Assembly: GCA_020086605.1 (NCBI GenBank)
Contig: JACBWW010000015.1
Coordinates: 25,921,877-25,985,876, forward strand
Reading direction: 5' to 3'
Length of the DNA stretch: 64,000 nucleotides
Source: Lanius collurio
Lineage: Eukaryota; Chordata; Aves; Passeriformes; Laniidae
Shown here: in pieces, positions 27,547 to 40,879 of the stretch
Numbering within the stretch: the stretch's first letter is position 1
Layout of the letters: each line of letters starts with the position of its first letter
The notes under the pieces: generated by a model
Told to the model about the DNA's origin: nothing
Databases searched by the model: none
The model's input: only the letters and a program-made list of their open reading frames with translations
Made by a program: the position numbers and the translations under genes

Positions 27547-28984
27547 GTCCAAATATAAGCTGACTAATGGTTGCAGAAACTTAAATTTACCAGCTCAGAA
27601 GTGAGACAGACTTTGCAGCCTGGTAGGTTTTCAGACTGCCCAGAACTACGCATTTCTCTCAGCATCACCAGAAGTTTTGTACCCTGTGCAGTAGAAACTA
27701 CCTACTGTTGCACATGGTCCCCTTTAGTTGCTGATGTAGCTGCAGAAGGCTCAAAACCTGCAATGCAACAGGACATGAGCTCCTCAACCCTAGCCAAGAC
27801 TACTATTTTAGAGTGCAAACACTGCTTTATGCCAAAACACTTTCAGGAGTAGCAGCTACACCAGATCATAATAAAGTCGATAGACTGTGTTCTAGCAAAT
27901 AGGAGCACTGATCTTTTTCAGTTCACTGTCACTGAGTAAGGATGTGTGAATAAGGTCTTGTGTGGGAGAACAGTGCTTCCCTCACTATTCCTCTCACATA
28001 TAAGACATCAAAAGAGTTGATCATTAGCTGGGCAGCTCAGCAACCAAAGCCTGGGGATCTGTGGAAATATTAGCCTAGAGATCCAACTGCCAGCCTCCTG
28101 GGTTTCTAGTATCTATGGAAGTAAGAAGGTTGCGAAGTAATTTTGCATCATTCTTAAACTTCATTAACTTCACTGGATTCTGCCAGATTTTTCTTCCAGG
28201 TCAGTACTTAGACTTTTGTAGGTTTGGTGTATAAGAAATTTCCTCTCTTTGCTAATTCAACAATTAATTTGTATTTTCTTTTTAGATACTGTAAAGGAAC
28301 ATATATTTTTATTTGTAATGTGCTCATTATATGGGAAACCTTTGCTTATTAGTCTATAAATATTTATTGTGCCCATTTAAGTATACTTTGTCTGTTTTTC
28401 CAGGGAATGTTTTTGGATTAGAAAATCCCATTCTGCCCTTTCCTACAACCTCACAGAAGAACTTCTACTGATGCTCTGTCTTGTCTTAGATCTCCAGACT
28501 ATACGCCAGGCCCGGACTTAAGTGCCACACCACTGAGGTGCTGAGACTCTCTGATATATCTGCAGTGCTGCAGGAGTTACCACATTACAGCACCAACCCA
28601 GCAACCTGCCTTTGTCATCTCCACAGCGAAAAGGGAAATGGGATGAACTTCTGGCTGCTTTTGTTCTCAATAGCTTTGATAGGTATCTGCCCTTGGCTGG
28701 AGACAGGCAGTAAGAACATGCTAAACACCAGTCTTACTCATGTCTCCAATGTGACTAGTGCTGAGGTCCAGTTGCCAAAAGATATCTGGCTGCTTTTTGT
28801 TCCTCTGTCCTGCCCCTCTGTAGTGTGGCTGGCTTGGAATAAGCAATTTCAAGCTGTTTGCTTGAAAAAAAAAAAAAAAATTTGCAAAAAAAACCACAAT
28901 ACCAAAACCCCCAAACTTGAACACTCATTAGATCTACTGACCACCTAGAGTTAAACTGAGCCTTCTTGTACTGGCATGGTTAAT

Positions 28985-29345
28985 AGGATCAAATTTAACA
29001 AGTCCAAGTGCCAGGTTCTGTGCCCAGGGCAGAGCAAGGCCGGACACAAGTGTAAATAGGGAGAGGAGTGGCTGGAGAGCAGCCCTGCAGAAAGGGATTT
29101 GGGAGTGGTGGTTAGCAGTAGCTCAGTATGAGCCAGAAGTGTGTACACCAGCAGCCAAAAGGGCAAACTCCATCCTGGAGTGCTCCAAACACACCACAAG
29201 CAGCCCAAGAAAAGAGTGACTATCCTACAACACTCAGTGTTGAGACAGCCTCACCCTGAGTCCATTTCTGGGCCTCATAGTTAAAAAGGATGTGAAGGCC
29301 CTTGAATGCATCCAGAGGACAACAAAGCTGGTAGGAGGGCTGGAA
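28985..29345 (+). mobile_element. CR1 LINE fragment (end of ORF2 / 3' region)
   Basis: Sense-strand CR1 features are degenerate but in order: 'aacaagtccaagtgcc', 'gaggagtggctggagagcagcc', 'atgagcc(a)g.agtgtg', 'gcatccagaggacaacaaagctggt'. The frame is broken by indels and the fragment lacks the tail. Confidence 0.75.
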
Positions 29346-30341
29346 GGCAGAGCAATAAAGAGAGAAATATCAAGTGTTTCACCAGTCTTTGCCTTCTGTC
29401 TTTATACACACTTATGTACGTACTGGCACATATGTTTAATGAATTGAAGTTAATAATATTTAAAAATGGTGTACGGACTATTTATAATAGTAAAACCAAG
29501 ACACAAAAAGTTGGTTAGAAGGAATTCTCTGAAAGAAGAATGGCTTCCTGGGTTCTATTTCCTGTCTGTAAACCAACACACCTTGGATTAAGAGTCATGC
29601 TCAGGTAGAGCTTCTCACTTCTGCTTTTACTGTTGGCCCAAGATAAAATAGCAAATACATTTGTGACAATACAAGTACTCTAAATTGCCACTGTACTTTT
29701 ATTACACACAGGGCAGAACCCACAAGTCTTCCTATCAGAGTGATCCTTAGATAGGCAGCTTCATTAGCTCTTTTAGATTCATTACTTGAATTAGTGTTCA
29801 TTAGGTCTGTTCCCTAAAGTATAAATCTTTATTTTAGTTGTGGATGTCTTCATGTTGCTACAAGTCTTGGTTATGAAAGGAAAGTCTGTTCATCTAAACA
29901 ACTTTTCTTTGTAAAGAAGGAGGACTGAGGCAGGAATATACTGACTGAAAAGGGGAAGGCAAACACAGATGAATGTCAACTATTATTTCCACTGATAGAA
30001 TTATTTTATTGACAGCTTTAACTAAATGTGTTAAATCCACATCTTCTGAGGATGCCTGTAGTCCCAGAGGAAATTATCATAATTGTATCCAGACATTGTT
30101 GCTTGAATCAGCACAGGGAATATTATTCCTTGTGGAAATTTAGCAAATCATGAAAATTCATGCAGAAGTTTCTATCATTTTTTCAGACAATCAACAGGCA
30201 GACAATAACAATTAAAAATAGTGAATGAGACCAGGGGAATGGTCAATAAAAAGAGTTCTGGATCTTTCACTGCTTCGAGACTCCCCAGTTGCAAAACATG
30301 TGAAGCAGTCTCAAAGCTTTGGCTGGACATCTTAAAAGATG
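29346..30341. other. Noncoding DNA, nothing recognised
   Basis: AT-rich unique sequence between a CR1 fragment and an LTR. Confidence 0.5.
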
Positions 30342-30347
30342 GCACAT

Positions 30348-30978
30348 TAAAGTTGTTAACACTCGGGGGGTTCTCCCGGCCCGTGCTGGTTGGGGTCTGA
30401 GGCTCAGACCCAACAAGCCGTAGCAGACCCTGAGAGGTGATCCTGTGAGGAACCGTCTCCCAGGAGGTCATGGCTTCTCTCAGCCCTCGGCCGGGGGTGC
30501 CTGCAGAGATGCCTGGCTCAGCAGCCATCAGCTCTTAGTGCAGTGATTTCAGCTCGGCTCTGCAAGGCAAACCCCCTGGGCCAGGCCCGGATAGAGAGAG
30601 GAGAGGTCCTTCTGGTGGTTCCACAGAAGCAGCTTTATTCTTCCATCTTCCACGAAGGGGTGACCAGAGACGAATCCTCTGCTGACTCGGGGCAGAGGGG
30701 TCTCTTTTATGGGGGTACAGAGGTGGGTGTGAAACCAATGGGTATTAGGGTATTTTACATATAGTTTCCTAGAGGATCATGGGTCTGTCTTTTCTTGCCG
30801 TAACCAAAAGGATTCCCTCTTTCCCCAAGAGGGGCCTGCAGGGGGATTGTGCAACCTCCTTATCTCCAGGCCTCCCTGCCAGGGCAGGGGCCTATCAGAC
30901 CCCACATCTGGAGATGCTGCAGTTCCCTTTATCTAAACAAGGGCTTCCTGCCAAGACAGGGGCTTGTCAGACCCTACA
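30348..30978 (-). mobile_element. LTR (probably solo) of another ERV family, antisense
   Basis: On the minus strand the order is tgtagggtctg (start), a TATA-like cataaaag at 30703-30711, an AATAAA signal at 30634-30639 about 65 bp further on, then a GC-rich U5-like block. This U3-R-U5 order with a very short R is typical of an LTR. A 6-bp match, gcacat, flanks it (30342-30347 and 30979-30984). The inner end then lacks the usual CA, so the right or left boundary may be eroded, and an alternative end exists at 30354. No internal genes are adjacent. Confidence 0.65.
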
Positions 30979-31124
30979 GCACATAGTAACAGAAAGGAGA
31001 GAAGCACAGTTTTAAAGTTTTAGAGATGTATATAGATGCATATGTATACAGGGTATCAAATCAATGATAGCATACAAAATAACATACGCTTAGTTTTTAT
31101 ATATTTAAAAAATAACACAGAGAA

Positions 31125-31740
31125 AGATCACAGGATTACAGAATGGGTAAGGTTGGGAGGGACTGCTGGATGCCATCTGGTCAAACTTGCTGGTCCAGTA
31201 GGGTAACCTAGAGCAGGTTACTAGGGATTGTGTCAAGACAGCCTTTGAATACTTCCAGAGAAGGAGACTCCTTAAACTCTCTGGTCGATATGTTCCAGGG
31301 CGTGGTCCCCTGCACAGTAAAGAAGTTCTTCCTCATGTTCAGGTGGAAGTTCCTGTGCATCAGGTTCTGCCCATTGCTTCTCACTTTATTGCTCAGGACC
31401 ACTGAAAAGGGCCTGGCTGCCTCCTCTTGGCACTTTCCCTCCTCACATTTATATACACATTCATAGGCTAAGCAGACCCAGTTCCTTCAGCCTTTCCTCA
31501 TAAGAGAGATGCTCCACTACCTTAATAATTTTTGCAGCTCTCCAGTTCTGACTTCAGGAGCTCCATGTCTTGCTTGTCCTGAGGAGCCTAGAACTGGACA
31601 CAGTACTCCAGCCTTGTGTCATCAGTGAACTTGCTGAGGAGGCATCTGCCCCTTCATCACTCATATTTGATGAATAAGATAACATTGAGGCCAGTATTGA
31701 GCTGTGGGGGACACCACTACTGACAGGTCCCCAGCCAGGT
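31125..31740 (-). mobile_element. CR1 LINE fragment, 3' region
   Basis: It begins with the minus-strand CR1 tail (gatcacaggattacagaatgg...) and continues through recognisable antisense CR1 blocks, for example 'gacagcctttgaatacttcc', 'aaagaagttcttcctcatgttc', 'cagcctttcctcataagaga' and 'actggacacagtactccag'. At about 615 bp it is the longest CR1 copy here. It is too decayed to encode protein. Confidence 0.85.
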
Positions 31741-34700
31741 ATTTTTTGAGTAAAAAATGTAATTTAAACCTTGATCTTAAAAAATAATTTGGTTAGGAAA
31801 GTTATTGGTGTGACAAAAAATGCACTACAGACACACCTGCTGTGGAAGTTTCAGCCCATCTGCTGCAATTTGCAACTTGAGATAAAAGGAAGCAAAAGAA
31901 ATGAGAGAAGACAGAAAAAGCTGTAAATGGGAGATTTTGTGGCAAACCTCCAAGGCCAGCTCTAATTCAGAGTTCTAATCCTCTTTAAGTTACATACAAA
32001 TCTGAGATGTGTTGGAACATCTACCCCGCCTTTTCCAAACTTAACCCATATTCTCCCCTCAAATTCAATGCTTATGAAAGGTCACAAAAACGGAGTAGAA
32101 GAAATGAAAGGCAAAATAAGCTCTGCTCAGATTACTTAGTGTCCAGATGCTCCTAGGGAGTATCATATCTAAAACCACAAGAGGCAAAACAATGCAGCTG
32201 CACTTGTAAGTCTGACACAGACAAAAGCTCTCAACTCCATCTAGAGGCATTTAGTTTGTATTTAAGGAATGCACACTGCAATCAACATCCATTTCTGGTA
32301 AATACAGCCAGTAACCTGCAAATCTAATTATAGATTGAGGAATGAATGAGTGGGGAAATGACACTGAGTTCCAGGGCACTGAAATTGCCCACAGCCTTCA
32401 GTGTAAAGTGAAACAAGAAAAAACAATCCTGTTATAAGTGTATAAAGGCAGCTTCTGAGCTGACTGTTACCACTTAGGAAGGAGTCATATGGTAAAAACA
32501 GTTAACTGCATGAAAATATAAGTTCAGTGTTCAAGAATAGTCAGGAAGTAAAGAAGAAATTCAGAATTATTCGGAAAGTAGTAAAGAGCAGATTATAGCA
32601 TAAATGTGTGCAGCATCTGAATCTAAAGCTCTGTAAAGAGTTCTAAGATTTCTGAAAAGACATTAGCAATGCAAAAAGGGGTCAAGATGGTGACAAGATG
32701 AGCAAAGGCTTTAGCAGCAGGAACAGCTTAAGCGTGAGATTCATCAGCCTGGAAAAGGAATGCAGCAACCCACACATTCAATTTCTATCAAGGCCTTTCA
32801 ATTCTTCTGTGCCATCACTGAGAATATGTATGAGAAAGAAGAAAGGATACAGTTGTTTCAGACTTAGCAATTTTGAGAATAACAATAGCTTGGATCTCAG
32901 GGGTAGGATGTGGAAATTTTGGTTCCTAAGGTTCTTTGAAGATATAGCACTCTTTGAGGCTGTATTCTGGATCAGATCACAAGTAGTGTGAGCATAATGT
33001 TATTTTTTAAATTGAAAAATTGAAGAGTTATAGAGTGCAAATTAATTTTTAAAGTTTTCTTATTAAAAACCTAACTTTTCATGTGTTTAAGCATGATGCC
33101 TGCTTACTCTGCTATATCAATATCTAAAAAATATTGCTTACAGTTAGCCAGTTCCATTTCTTTTGACAATGCGCACAGTGCATTCAGACCGTCAAGTTTC
33201 AAATTCTTGTAAATGTTTTAATAGGCTACTTGGGGCTTTTTAAAATATCTGTAGCAAAATCCTAGCTGCTGTCTGGTAAGCACAAATATTCTCTCAAAAT
33301 AGGCACAAGAACTGGAAATTTATCTGACTGCCAAGCCCGTGAAATCTTTCCTTCCCACAGAGGCTAGGGGCATGGCATGCTCAAGTGTATTGCTTTGATT
33401 GGGCTTGAGGTTTCTCAGAGCATATATTAGTGTGCTTACATGAAAAGCCATCAGGTTTGGGGGAGGAGAAGAGCTAGAGGAAGTTCTTCTACTAAAGTCA
33501 GCATCACTAAAAGCTTTGTTAAGAAGCAGACCAAAATCTTCAGGTTAGAGACAAGACTTTGTCCAGATTATATATTGATACCAAACAACAGGCTTACCTC
33601 TGATATTTTCTCTTTTTCCATAAGAATTCTTTTAAAAATACTAGTTATAATTGCTTAAAAAAAATTATCAAAATTTAAATACATATAAATTGCAAAATTA
33701 CAACTATATTGTAGCAAGTAAAGCAAAAAGCCTATCAGCACCTCTTAACGGGCACAATACGTATGAAAGATGTTCAACAATTAAGTGACTGTGAACTGAG
33801 TCTATTATTTATTTGAAACAATAGTTGCATTTAAAGTCTTAAGTCTTTGAAAAAAAATGCTAAGTGATCATTTAGCACAAGATTTTTGGAACTTCATTTG
33901 TGTTCTGTTTCTTCATGCTTTATGATCAAATACAAAATACAGGCATTAGTGCAAATACACAAATAATATTTAGTTGTATGAAGCCTTTCTCTCTTCCCAG
34001 ACCACAGGGCACATTTTATTCAAAGCTCTCAGTGTCTGGAATACAATGTCTATAAGGGAAAGTTGTCTGGTTTTCTTCTTTTTTCCCCCTCTTCAGTTCC
34101 TGAGAGTGACATGGAAGGTGTCATCACTAATGAATATTCAGAATCATAAGCATCATTCCTTAGCTAGAGAAGACACTGGATCTTAAAACATTCTGAAGTT
34201 TTCAGGTGAGCTCCATAAAGTGCGGTCTTTCCAGGCTTAAAGAAGAGCCTGGAATATTCCATCAGATACCATCTTCATGTAATTTATTTGCCAAGATCAG
34301 ATTCTTTTAAGAGTCTGTGTACCACAAGGGCAATGCATGGTCGGAAGTTCATAAATAGGGAGCTGTAAAGCTGATTTGTGGGAGAGACCTTTCATGCCTC
34401 CTATTTAAATCACCATGAATCTTCACACTGACTTGCTCAGGGTTAGGTGATAGAAGTCATTTCGACGAAGGGCCCCATCTGAAAGGACTGCTCAGCCTCT
34501 ATGACAGCAGCCTCAACACATCAGGCAGTCTTTGCTTCATAATTCTAAAATGTATTTGATGAAGATTTTGAATTGTGACTGGATTTAATTGCAGTATTGG
34601 TGGTTCAGACTCAGTTGACATGAACTTTGAGACTAGTATATTTCAAGAAATACATTGTAACTGTGAAACAGCATGCACAGTAACTTCAGAACCTGTAACT

Positions 34701-37690
34701 GCAGCCCCAGCCTGTCCTTCACATATCTTTTTCTTTTATTTAATGACGAATAATCATAATAAGAACATATCCAAATCTCAGAGCAGAAATTCAAAGATTA
34801 GAAGCCTGTGGAAAGTGCATTTAAAGATAATAAAGATTTTAAAAGAAAAAAATGAAGGAGGAAAAAAGGAACAAAAGGAACAAGATTCATAAAAAATTCA
34901 GATTTCAACATACAACCTTAAACTAAACACTTTATTGGACCTTGCTTATCATCAACTAGTTCCTGCTGTACACAAAAAAGATCTTAAATTTCCTTTTGTA
35001 CTTGCAGTGTAAATGATCATGCAATCTATCTCCTTGCTGGCTCTGAGGACCTTATGAACAATGCAGGATATACACCGAATAAATCCCAAAGCCCATGGGC
35101 AAATTTAAAAGTAACCTCCAACAGTAGCCAGGCAAATTACAGTCTTGGTATCACATTTGCATCTATGCCTCTTTTTGAAGTCCTACTGAGATCAAGAGAC
35201 AGATTTGAAGGGTGTTTGCAAGCCACATTCACAGCCTCTCATGTGAATGAAACAAAATTAGGCAAAGGATACTGCTGGGAGCTGAGGCATGAAAGATTTC
35301 AGAGAGTCTGTGTAAAACAGAAGCTAATATATACATTAATGCATAAAAAGAGCAGAGGAAGGAGAGGAAGGAACCACAGTATCTATACTGCGTGAGTATT
35401 GAAACATTCGAGTTAAATAATGAAATCCTGATATTTTTCATGGATTAAGAGTTTTTAAGTATTAGTCAAAGAACTGTCTTTGTCTGATAACAAGACAAGA
35501 CACAATTAAGCTAGCTCTTCATGATTCACATATTTAATGATATTCTTTAGCTATTTATAAACTTGCAGCAGTTATAATTAGTAATGCTATTAGTGATACC
35601 TCATCATAGCATTAGCCATAGTGCCTTTAGTCCACAGAAATTATGACATTAACTTTGGTAATAAATCTGTTTTTCTTGTCATCCTGTAAACTTAATAGGG
35701 AATGCTTCTCACTGAGAAAAACAGATTGATTAAAAAAGTTCCTGCACAGACACAGGGCTGGAAGTCAGGGTCTGTCGAAGTGTTGAGTTAAATATTCAGC
35801 TTCCTCAAAGGGCAGAAGCAGCAGATCACCTTGACAGGTTTGAGCATTACAGAACTCAGCAGCCACAAGGCCCAGAGTCAGTGTGCCTGCAGGAACTGGA
35901 AGGATGGAACCGATGCTGTGCACCTACACCCATCACTAGCAGTGCCTAAGTAATTCCCAGTAGCTCCAGATCTCTTTAAAACCTCAACCAATCATGTCAA
36001 TTTAGTGAAGCTTTCTTTTCCTGGGCATATTTTCATAACACTTCCCTTAAGTTGTTAACAGAGCTGTCTGGACCTCAACTAAGTAAAGAACAATCCATTG
36101 AAAAGAGATACCCTTTAATTTCAGAGCTTATCTGAGGAATTCATGCTAAGAAGTAAAAAGGGATAAAGAGGAGCTTGGTTACCTTTACATATGCATCACT
36201 ATACAGCCTTTAGCACATTGTAGTCTAGTACTGACAGACCAGAGAAAAATGCAGACCAGGAAACATCAAGCCATTTTAAAAGACAGTGCATTAATGCACA
36301 TGTATGTACTCATAAATTCATACACACATACATAACGTATATTATCATACACTCACAGTCCTATCAGACATTTTCATCTAAAATCCATTGCTTTGCTGAA
36401 GGAGGCAATGTTTCCAAAGAATAAGAGATGGAGAGGGAGAGATACAGAAAAGTCTCTTCATCAGACTTTTATGAGGCTTATGACAGAAAAAGGCAGGCAT
36501 CTCACTTCATGTTGTGGCAACATGCCATGCCGTGTTATCATGCTAACTACGAGAGTAACGGGGGGGACCTGGTCTGACCTTGTGCAACTGAGAACTTCAC
36601 ATTCTGTGTCCTGCTGAAGTGAACTGAGAAGGCTGGAGGCTACAACAGAGCCATGTTTTTATTTTTAGTCTCAGGTATCTTCACTTCCCTCAGAGCAAAT
36701 CCAACAAATGCAATGAGGCTCTGTGACATTGCCACTCAGCCTATTCTGTCAATCAAGGTTAGGCTTGGCATTTGACTCTGTGACTATTCCCAAAGAAGAC
36801 TCAAAAATATCAAAGTAACACTGCAATCTATTATTTACTGTGATTACTTTGTCTTAGTTGCACAGAAATGTGAAAAACTGAAATGAGGACCAACTAGGTA
36901 TATTTCTTCCCCCACAGCAGTGAATAATTTTAAATGTGTTCTTCTAGACAGAACAATAAAAGCTAACACAACTTGTGACAACTTTTATTCCCCACAAATT
37001 CAGATGGCAGATCAAACGACTACTTTTGTGATCACCTGTCCATTTCCTTTCTGGAGAAATAAAACCAAACGTAACAAACCTTTAAACCACCCAACATTCT
37101 TCAGTGACATCATCTATTTTGACTCCTGCAGCATTCATTTTCCAGCCAGTGGTGTATCCAGTGTTGCCAACAACAAAAGAGTTTCTGGAATGAAAGCATG
37201 GCCCATTATTTTCTTAGCAGTCCACAAAGAACAGAAGAGAATATTGGGGATTTTTTTTTACTGTAATGCTTTTAGCTGTCTTTGTCATAATGACTAGGTA
37301 AAAATTTCTTGTCAGTTAAAGGAAGGACGTGTATTTGAAGAAGCAACTTTTCAAAAATTCTAGAACCTACACCTTCAAAAGTAAATCCAAATCCCTTCAG
37401 GCATCAGACTCCCAAAGGTGCTCTTGGGCATCTAAAACCACTGAGAGCACTTACAAAATAACCATTCAGATATTTAAACCCAGGAGCATGCTAAGATATC
37501 CTGCTGTGGGGGGTTATCAGCTGTCCACTGCCTAATTCTGTGGCAAGCTTGCTTCTTAAGCCTCGGAATATCCTAGACCATTCACAACAGCCTAATATTC
37601 CCTCGACTGAGCAGCCCCACCTAAGCCAGTGTTAATGACAGCTGTCCCCAGAGCAGAAGTTGAGAAGAGAAATACAGCTCATACCTCTTT
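31741..37690. other. AT-rich noncoding DNA up to the assembly gap
   Basis: No gene recognised. On the minus strand a donor-like gag|gtatga lies at about 37680-37687, directly beside the gap. It is discussed as a weak hint of a hidden exon. Confidence 0.5.
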
Positions 37691-38083
37691 NNNNNNNNNN
37701 NNNNNNNNNNNNNNNNNNNNNNNNNNNNNNNNNNNNNNNNNNNNNNNNNNNNNNNNNNNNNNNNNNNNNNNNNNNNNNNNNNNNNNNNNNNNNNNNNNNN
37801 NNNNNNNNNNNNNNNNNNNNNNNNNNNNNNNNNNNNNNNNNNNNNNNNNNNNNNNNNNNNNNNNNNNNNNNNNNNNNNNNNNNNNNNNNNNNNNNNNNNN
37901 NNNNNNNNNNNNNNNNNNNNNNNNNNNNNNNNNNNNNNNNNNNNNNNNNNNNNNNNNNNNNNNNNNNNNNNNNNNNNNNNNNNNNNNNNNNNNNNNNNNN
38001 NNNNNNNNNNNNNNNNNNNNNNNNNNNNNNNNNNNNNNNNNNNNNNNNNNNNNNNNNNNNNNNNNNNNNNNNNNNNNNNNNNN
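37691..38083. other. Assembly gap (393 N)
   Basis: Unknown bases. Reading frames spanning it are meaningless. The sequence on its right is G-rich and quadruplex-prone, a common reason for sequencing dropout in bird genomes. Confidence 1.
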
Positions 38084-38090
38084 TGATAAT

Positions 38091-38300
38091 GTTTGGGGTT
38101 GGGAGCATGGGGAGGGGTGAAACGCGATTCCGCGGGGGCGGGGTAGGGGGCGGGGTTGGGTTCCAACGCAGGTGTGGGAGGGGATGGGGACAGGAAGGGA
38201 TTTGTGGGGTGGAAGTGACAGGGCTTGTGGGAAGTGTAGTTTGGAGACGTGGCCACGCGGCATCTGCCATTGCTGGACACAGCCGGCTCGGGGAAGAGAG
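38091..38300. promoter_or_regulatory. GC-rich, CpG-containing promoter-like islet
   Basis: An abrupt switch from AT-rich flank to G-rich sequence with about ten CpGs. It contains two G-quadruplex-type clusters (38095-38117 and 38134-38160) and two GC boxes (gggcgggg-like). At 38228-38241 it carries tgggaagtgtagtt, whose complement is one base off the actacaattccca motif known from ZNF143-type promoters. It could be a promoter whose first exon lies in the gap, or only a GC-rich repeat. No transcript evidence is available from sequence alone. Confidence 0.4.
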
Positions 38301-38315
38301 GAAAGAGGGGAGGTT

Positions 38316-38505
38316 ATCACAAAATCTCAAAGCGGTTAAGGTTGGAACAGACCTCTGGATGTCTTCTGGCCCAACCCCCTGCTCAAGGAGGACTTTATAA
38401 AGCCACTCGCTCAGGGCTGTGTCCAGATGGATTTGGACTCCATCCAAGGATGCAGACTCCACATCCATTTGCTCTGGCAATTCTAGTTCTTTTTGCACTC
38501 CTAGG
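38316..38505 (-). mobile_element. CR1 LINE 3' fragment
   Basis: The antisense CR1 end is recognisable: 'aaggttggaacagacctctgg', 'cccaacccc.tgctcaa', 'cagggctgtgtccagatgg', 'ccaaggatgcagactccac'. It is truncated beyond about 38505. Confidence 0.8.
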
Positions 38506-40879
38506 CACGAGAAGGTTTGCTTCCTCATAGCTCCCTAACAGAAAGAGTTAAGTTCTAATATCAAATGATGGCATTCACAAACAAAAGTACTGCAGAGTTT
38601 TGCTTGATGAAAGCAGCAGTTGCCTTTCTGCAGGATATGCACTAACTGAAATCATTGCACAGGCATTGATGTAAAGGTTGGGCAAAGGGGGGAGGACTGG
38701 AGAAAAGATTAAAAGGAAAAAAAGGGAAAAAAAATTAATTCCTGTGACATATACATAACATAATGCCCCAGCATCTTCGGAGCATTGGCTGAAAAAAACA
38801 GAGAACTGCAACGAAAAACTGAAGCAAATATAAAAAGTCCCAGCTGTGGAAATCATGACACAAATACTCTCCATATTGTGTAGGCCTGAGCAAATGTGTA
38901 CACCAAGTTTATCCCCATCTTGGAAAATAACTTCATTCCTTAAGACAACAGATGCAATCAACATCCAGAGCCATTCTACAGAGAAGTATAAAGAGGTGTT
39001 TTCAGCAGAGTTTTAAAATGTGAAACTCGTGCAAATGAAGTATACAGTTGCTCTTCTGACTGATGAAAGAAATGAGTCAACAGCCCTTTTTAGAGAAAGT
39101 TGTTTTGCTCTCAGATATATGGATACTCCCACAGAAATAAGCACTGGCTTGTAAAATGGTCTTTGAACCCTGTTTTCTTTCCCTTTTTAATGAATAGGCA
39201 CAGTGGGAAGCTCACAGCACAAACAACTACCTGAGCCGAACAGAATCAAGTATCAAGTTTACTTAGCTTTATTTGTTAACTGACTTTCTACTAATGAAGA
39301 AGTCTGTAAACCTTTTTGTTGCATCCCATCAACAAGGACTATTATCAGGGTCTCATAATGTCAGCTAGATTTATTGTTGTCTACTAGACATTCAACCAAA
39401 TTGATAGCTCTGTGCACAATTTCACTGTCGCTATAATTTTGTATATAAGTCATGTGCTGCATAAACATTTCTCAAGGAAAAAGGTCAGGTTATGCTCTGA
39501 AGGACAGTCTCTGTAACAACTTGCAAAACTCATGAGAAAGCCATAAGAGTTTTCCCCATACCAAGGGCCAGATTCTGATTTCAGCTGTTTTAATATCACA
39601 TCCCTTGATACACACCAACAGAAATGAGAGAGATATGGGTTGTTTTTCAAGGTTATTTGGGGAACGTGGAGTTGAGACAGTCCTAAAGCAAACTTATTTC
39701 TTGGACAAATCATCATATGTCATTTGTAAGAAAAAAATGCATCTTGATCTGCAAGAGATTGTGGGGGACATGACCATGACAACCCAGCCTCAGGAAAAGC
39801 TCTAATGCCCATATTGAATTCAGTGTTTAATATGACACTTTGCCATGTGACAGTCAAAAAGAAACTCAGGCATGAATAATACAACTCCACCCAAATCCTG
39901 AACTCCAACTAGAGCCCCTGACCCCTTACATAATTGATAACTAAAGTCACAATTTCTAATACAAACAAATTTTAATCCTCTAAGAAGCTGTCACAAGAGA
40001 AACAATATAGGAAGTAATTATGTGAGGCTAAGGCAAGCAAATACGTAATCGTTTATTAATTCTATGCATTTAACAATTGAGCAAAGGATTTCAGTTTCCA
40101 TTCCTTTGGTGCATAGTGTGAAAATTTTTACCTTTGAAAAAGGAGGATGCTTTAGATCTTACTCTTGGAGAAAAACAAAGCAACAAACTACAAAGCAAGG
40201 GACCTAAATATTAAACAATGAATTGCTGAACAATTCAGACATAGACTGAATGTTGAAGGGTTCAATCTTGAGGCATTATTTGCTAATTTTGGAGTAAACG
40301 TTTAACTACCAGAGTAAGATTTTCAAGTTTCTGATAAGGCTGATGATTCTGTGATAGATTGTATTACTTTGTTGTGATCTTTTTCAATGTCCTTCTTTCT
40401 TCTTCAGAAGTGCAACATATTTGAGAATTCAAAAAGCTACTTCAAAGGTTGTTCATTCTTTGTGGAGACACATATCTTTGCACTAGAAGGGAGAGAGAGC
40501 AAAAGCCATCTCTAAATTTTAGTAGAATCTCACATGCAAACTCTGGGACAAATTGAGGCATGTGGTCATTGTGGCTACTATGTACTTCTAAAAATGCATG
40601 GTCCTATTTATCTGCAATGTAAGTGTGTCAGTACACAGAGCCTGGGTTGCCAGCATACCTCCAAAGCCTGCAGCGAAAGAAGTCCTGAATCAGGAAAGTG
40701 GAAGCAAGTGAATGTCACCACACTCATGCTCTGATATGTGATTGCAAAAAAGGAAGAGCTTGTAAATAACTTCAAACAGGCACAGATAATAAAAGTCAAA
40801 TAAAATTTGGATTTCTCTTCACTTTCACTGTAGCCACAAAAAGTGTGGTCTAAATCCATCAACATGCAGTGCTGTCTTT
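38506..40879. other. Noncoding DNA, nothing recognised
   Basis: AT-rich. Minus-strand frames up to 129 codons (38575-38964) show no domain. Confidence 0.5.

Larger units (their letters stand above)
22731..28984. other. AT-rich noncoding DNA, no gene recognised
   Basis: Several homopolymer runs and a small perfect tandem duplication (listed separately) occur here. A plus-strand frame of 136 codons at 28538-28948 runs into an A-run and then towards the CR1. It shows no recognisable domain and is not called. Confidence 0.55.

Noticed and set aside
28538..28948. 136-codon plus-strand frame with a hydrophobic stretch
   Set aside because: It reads through an A16 run into lysines. No family is recognised and there is no promoter or splice evidence.
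37621..38528. Frames of 160-298 codons across the gap
   Set aside because: Most of their length is N; the translations are artefacts.
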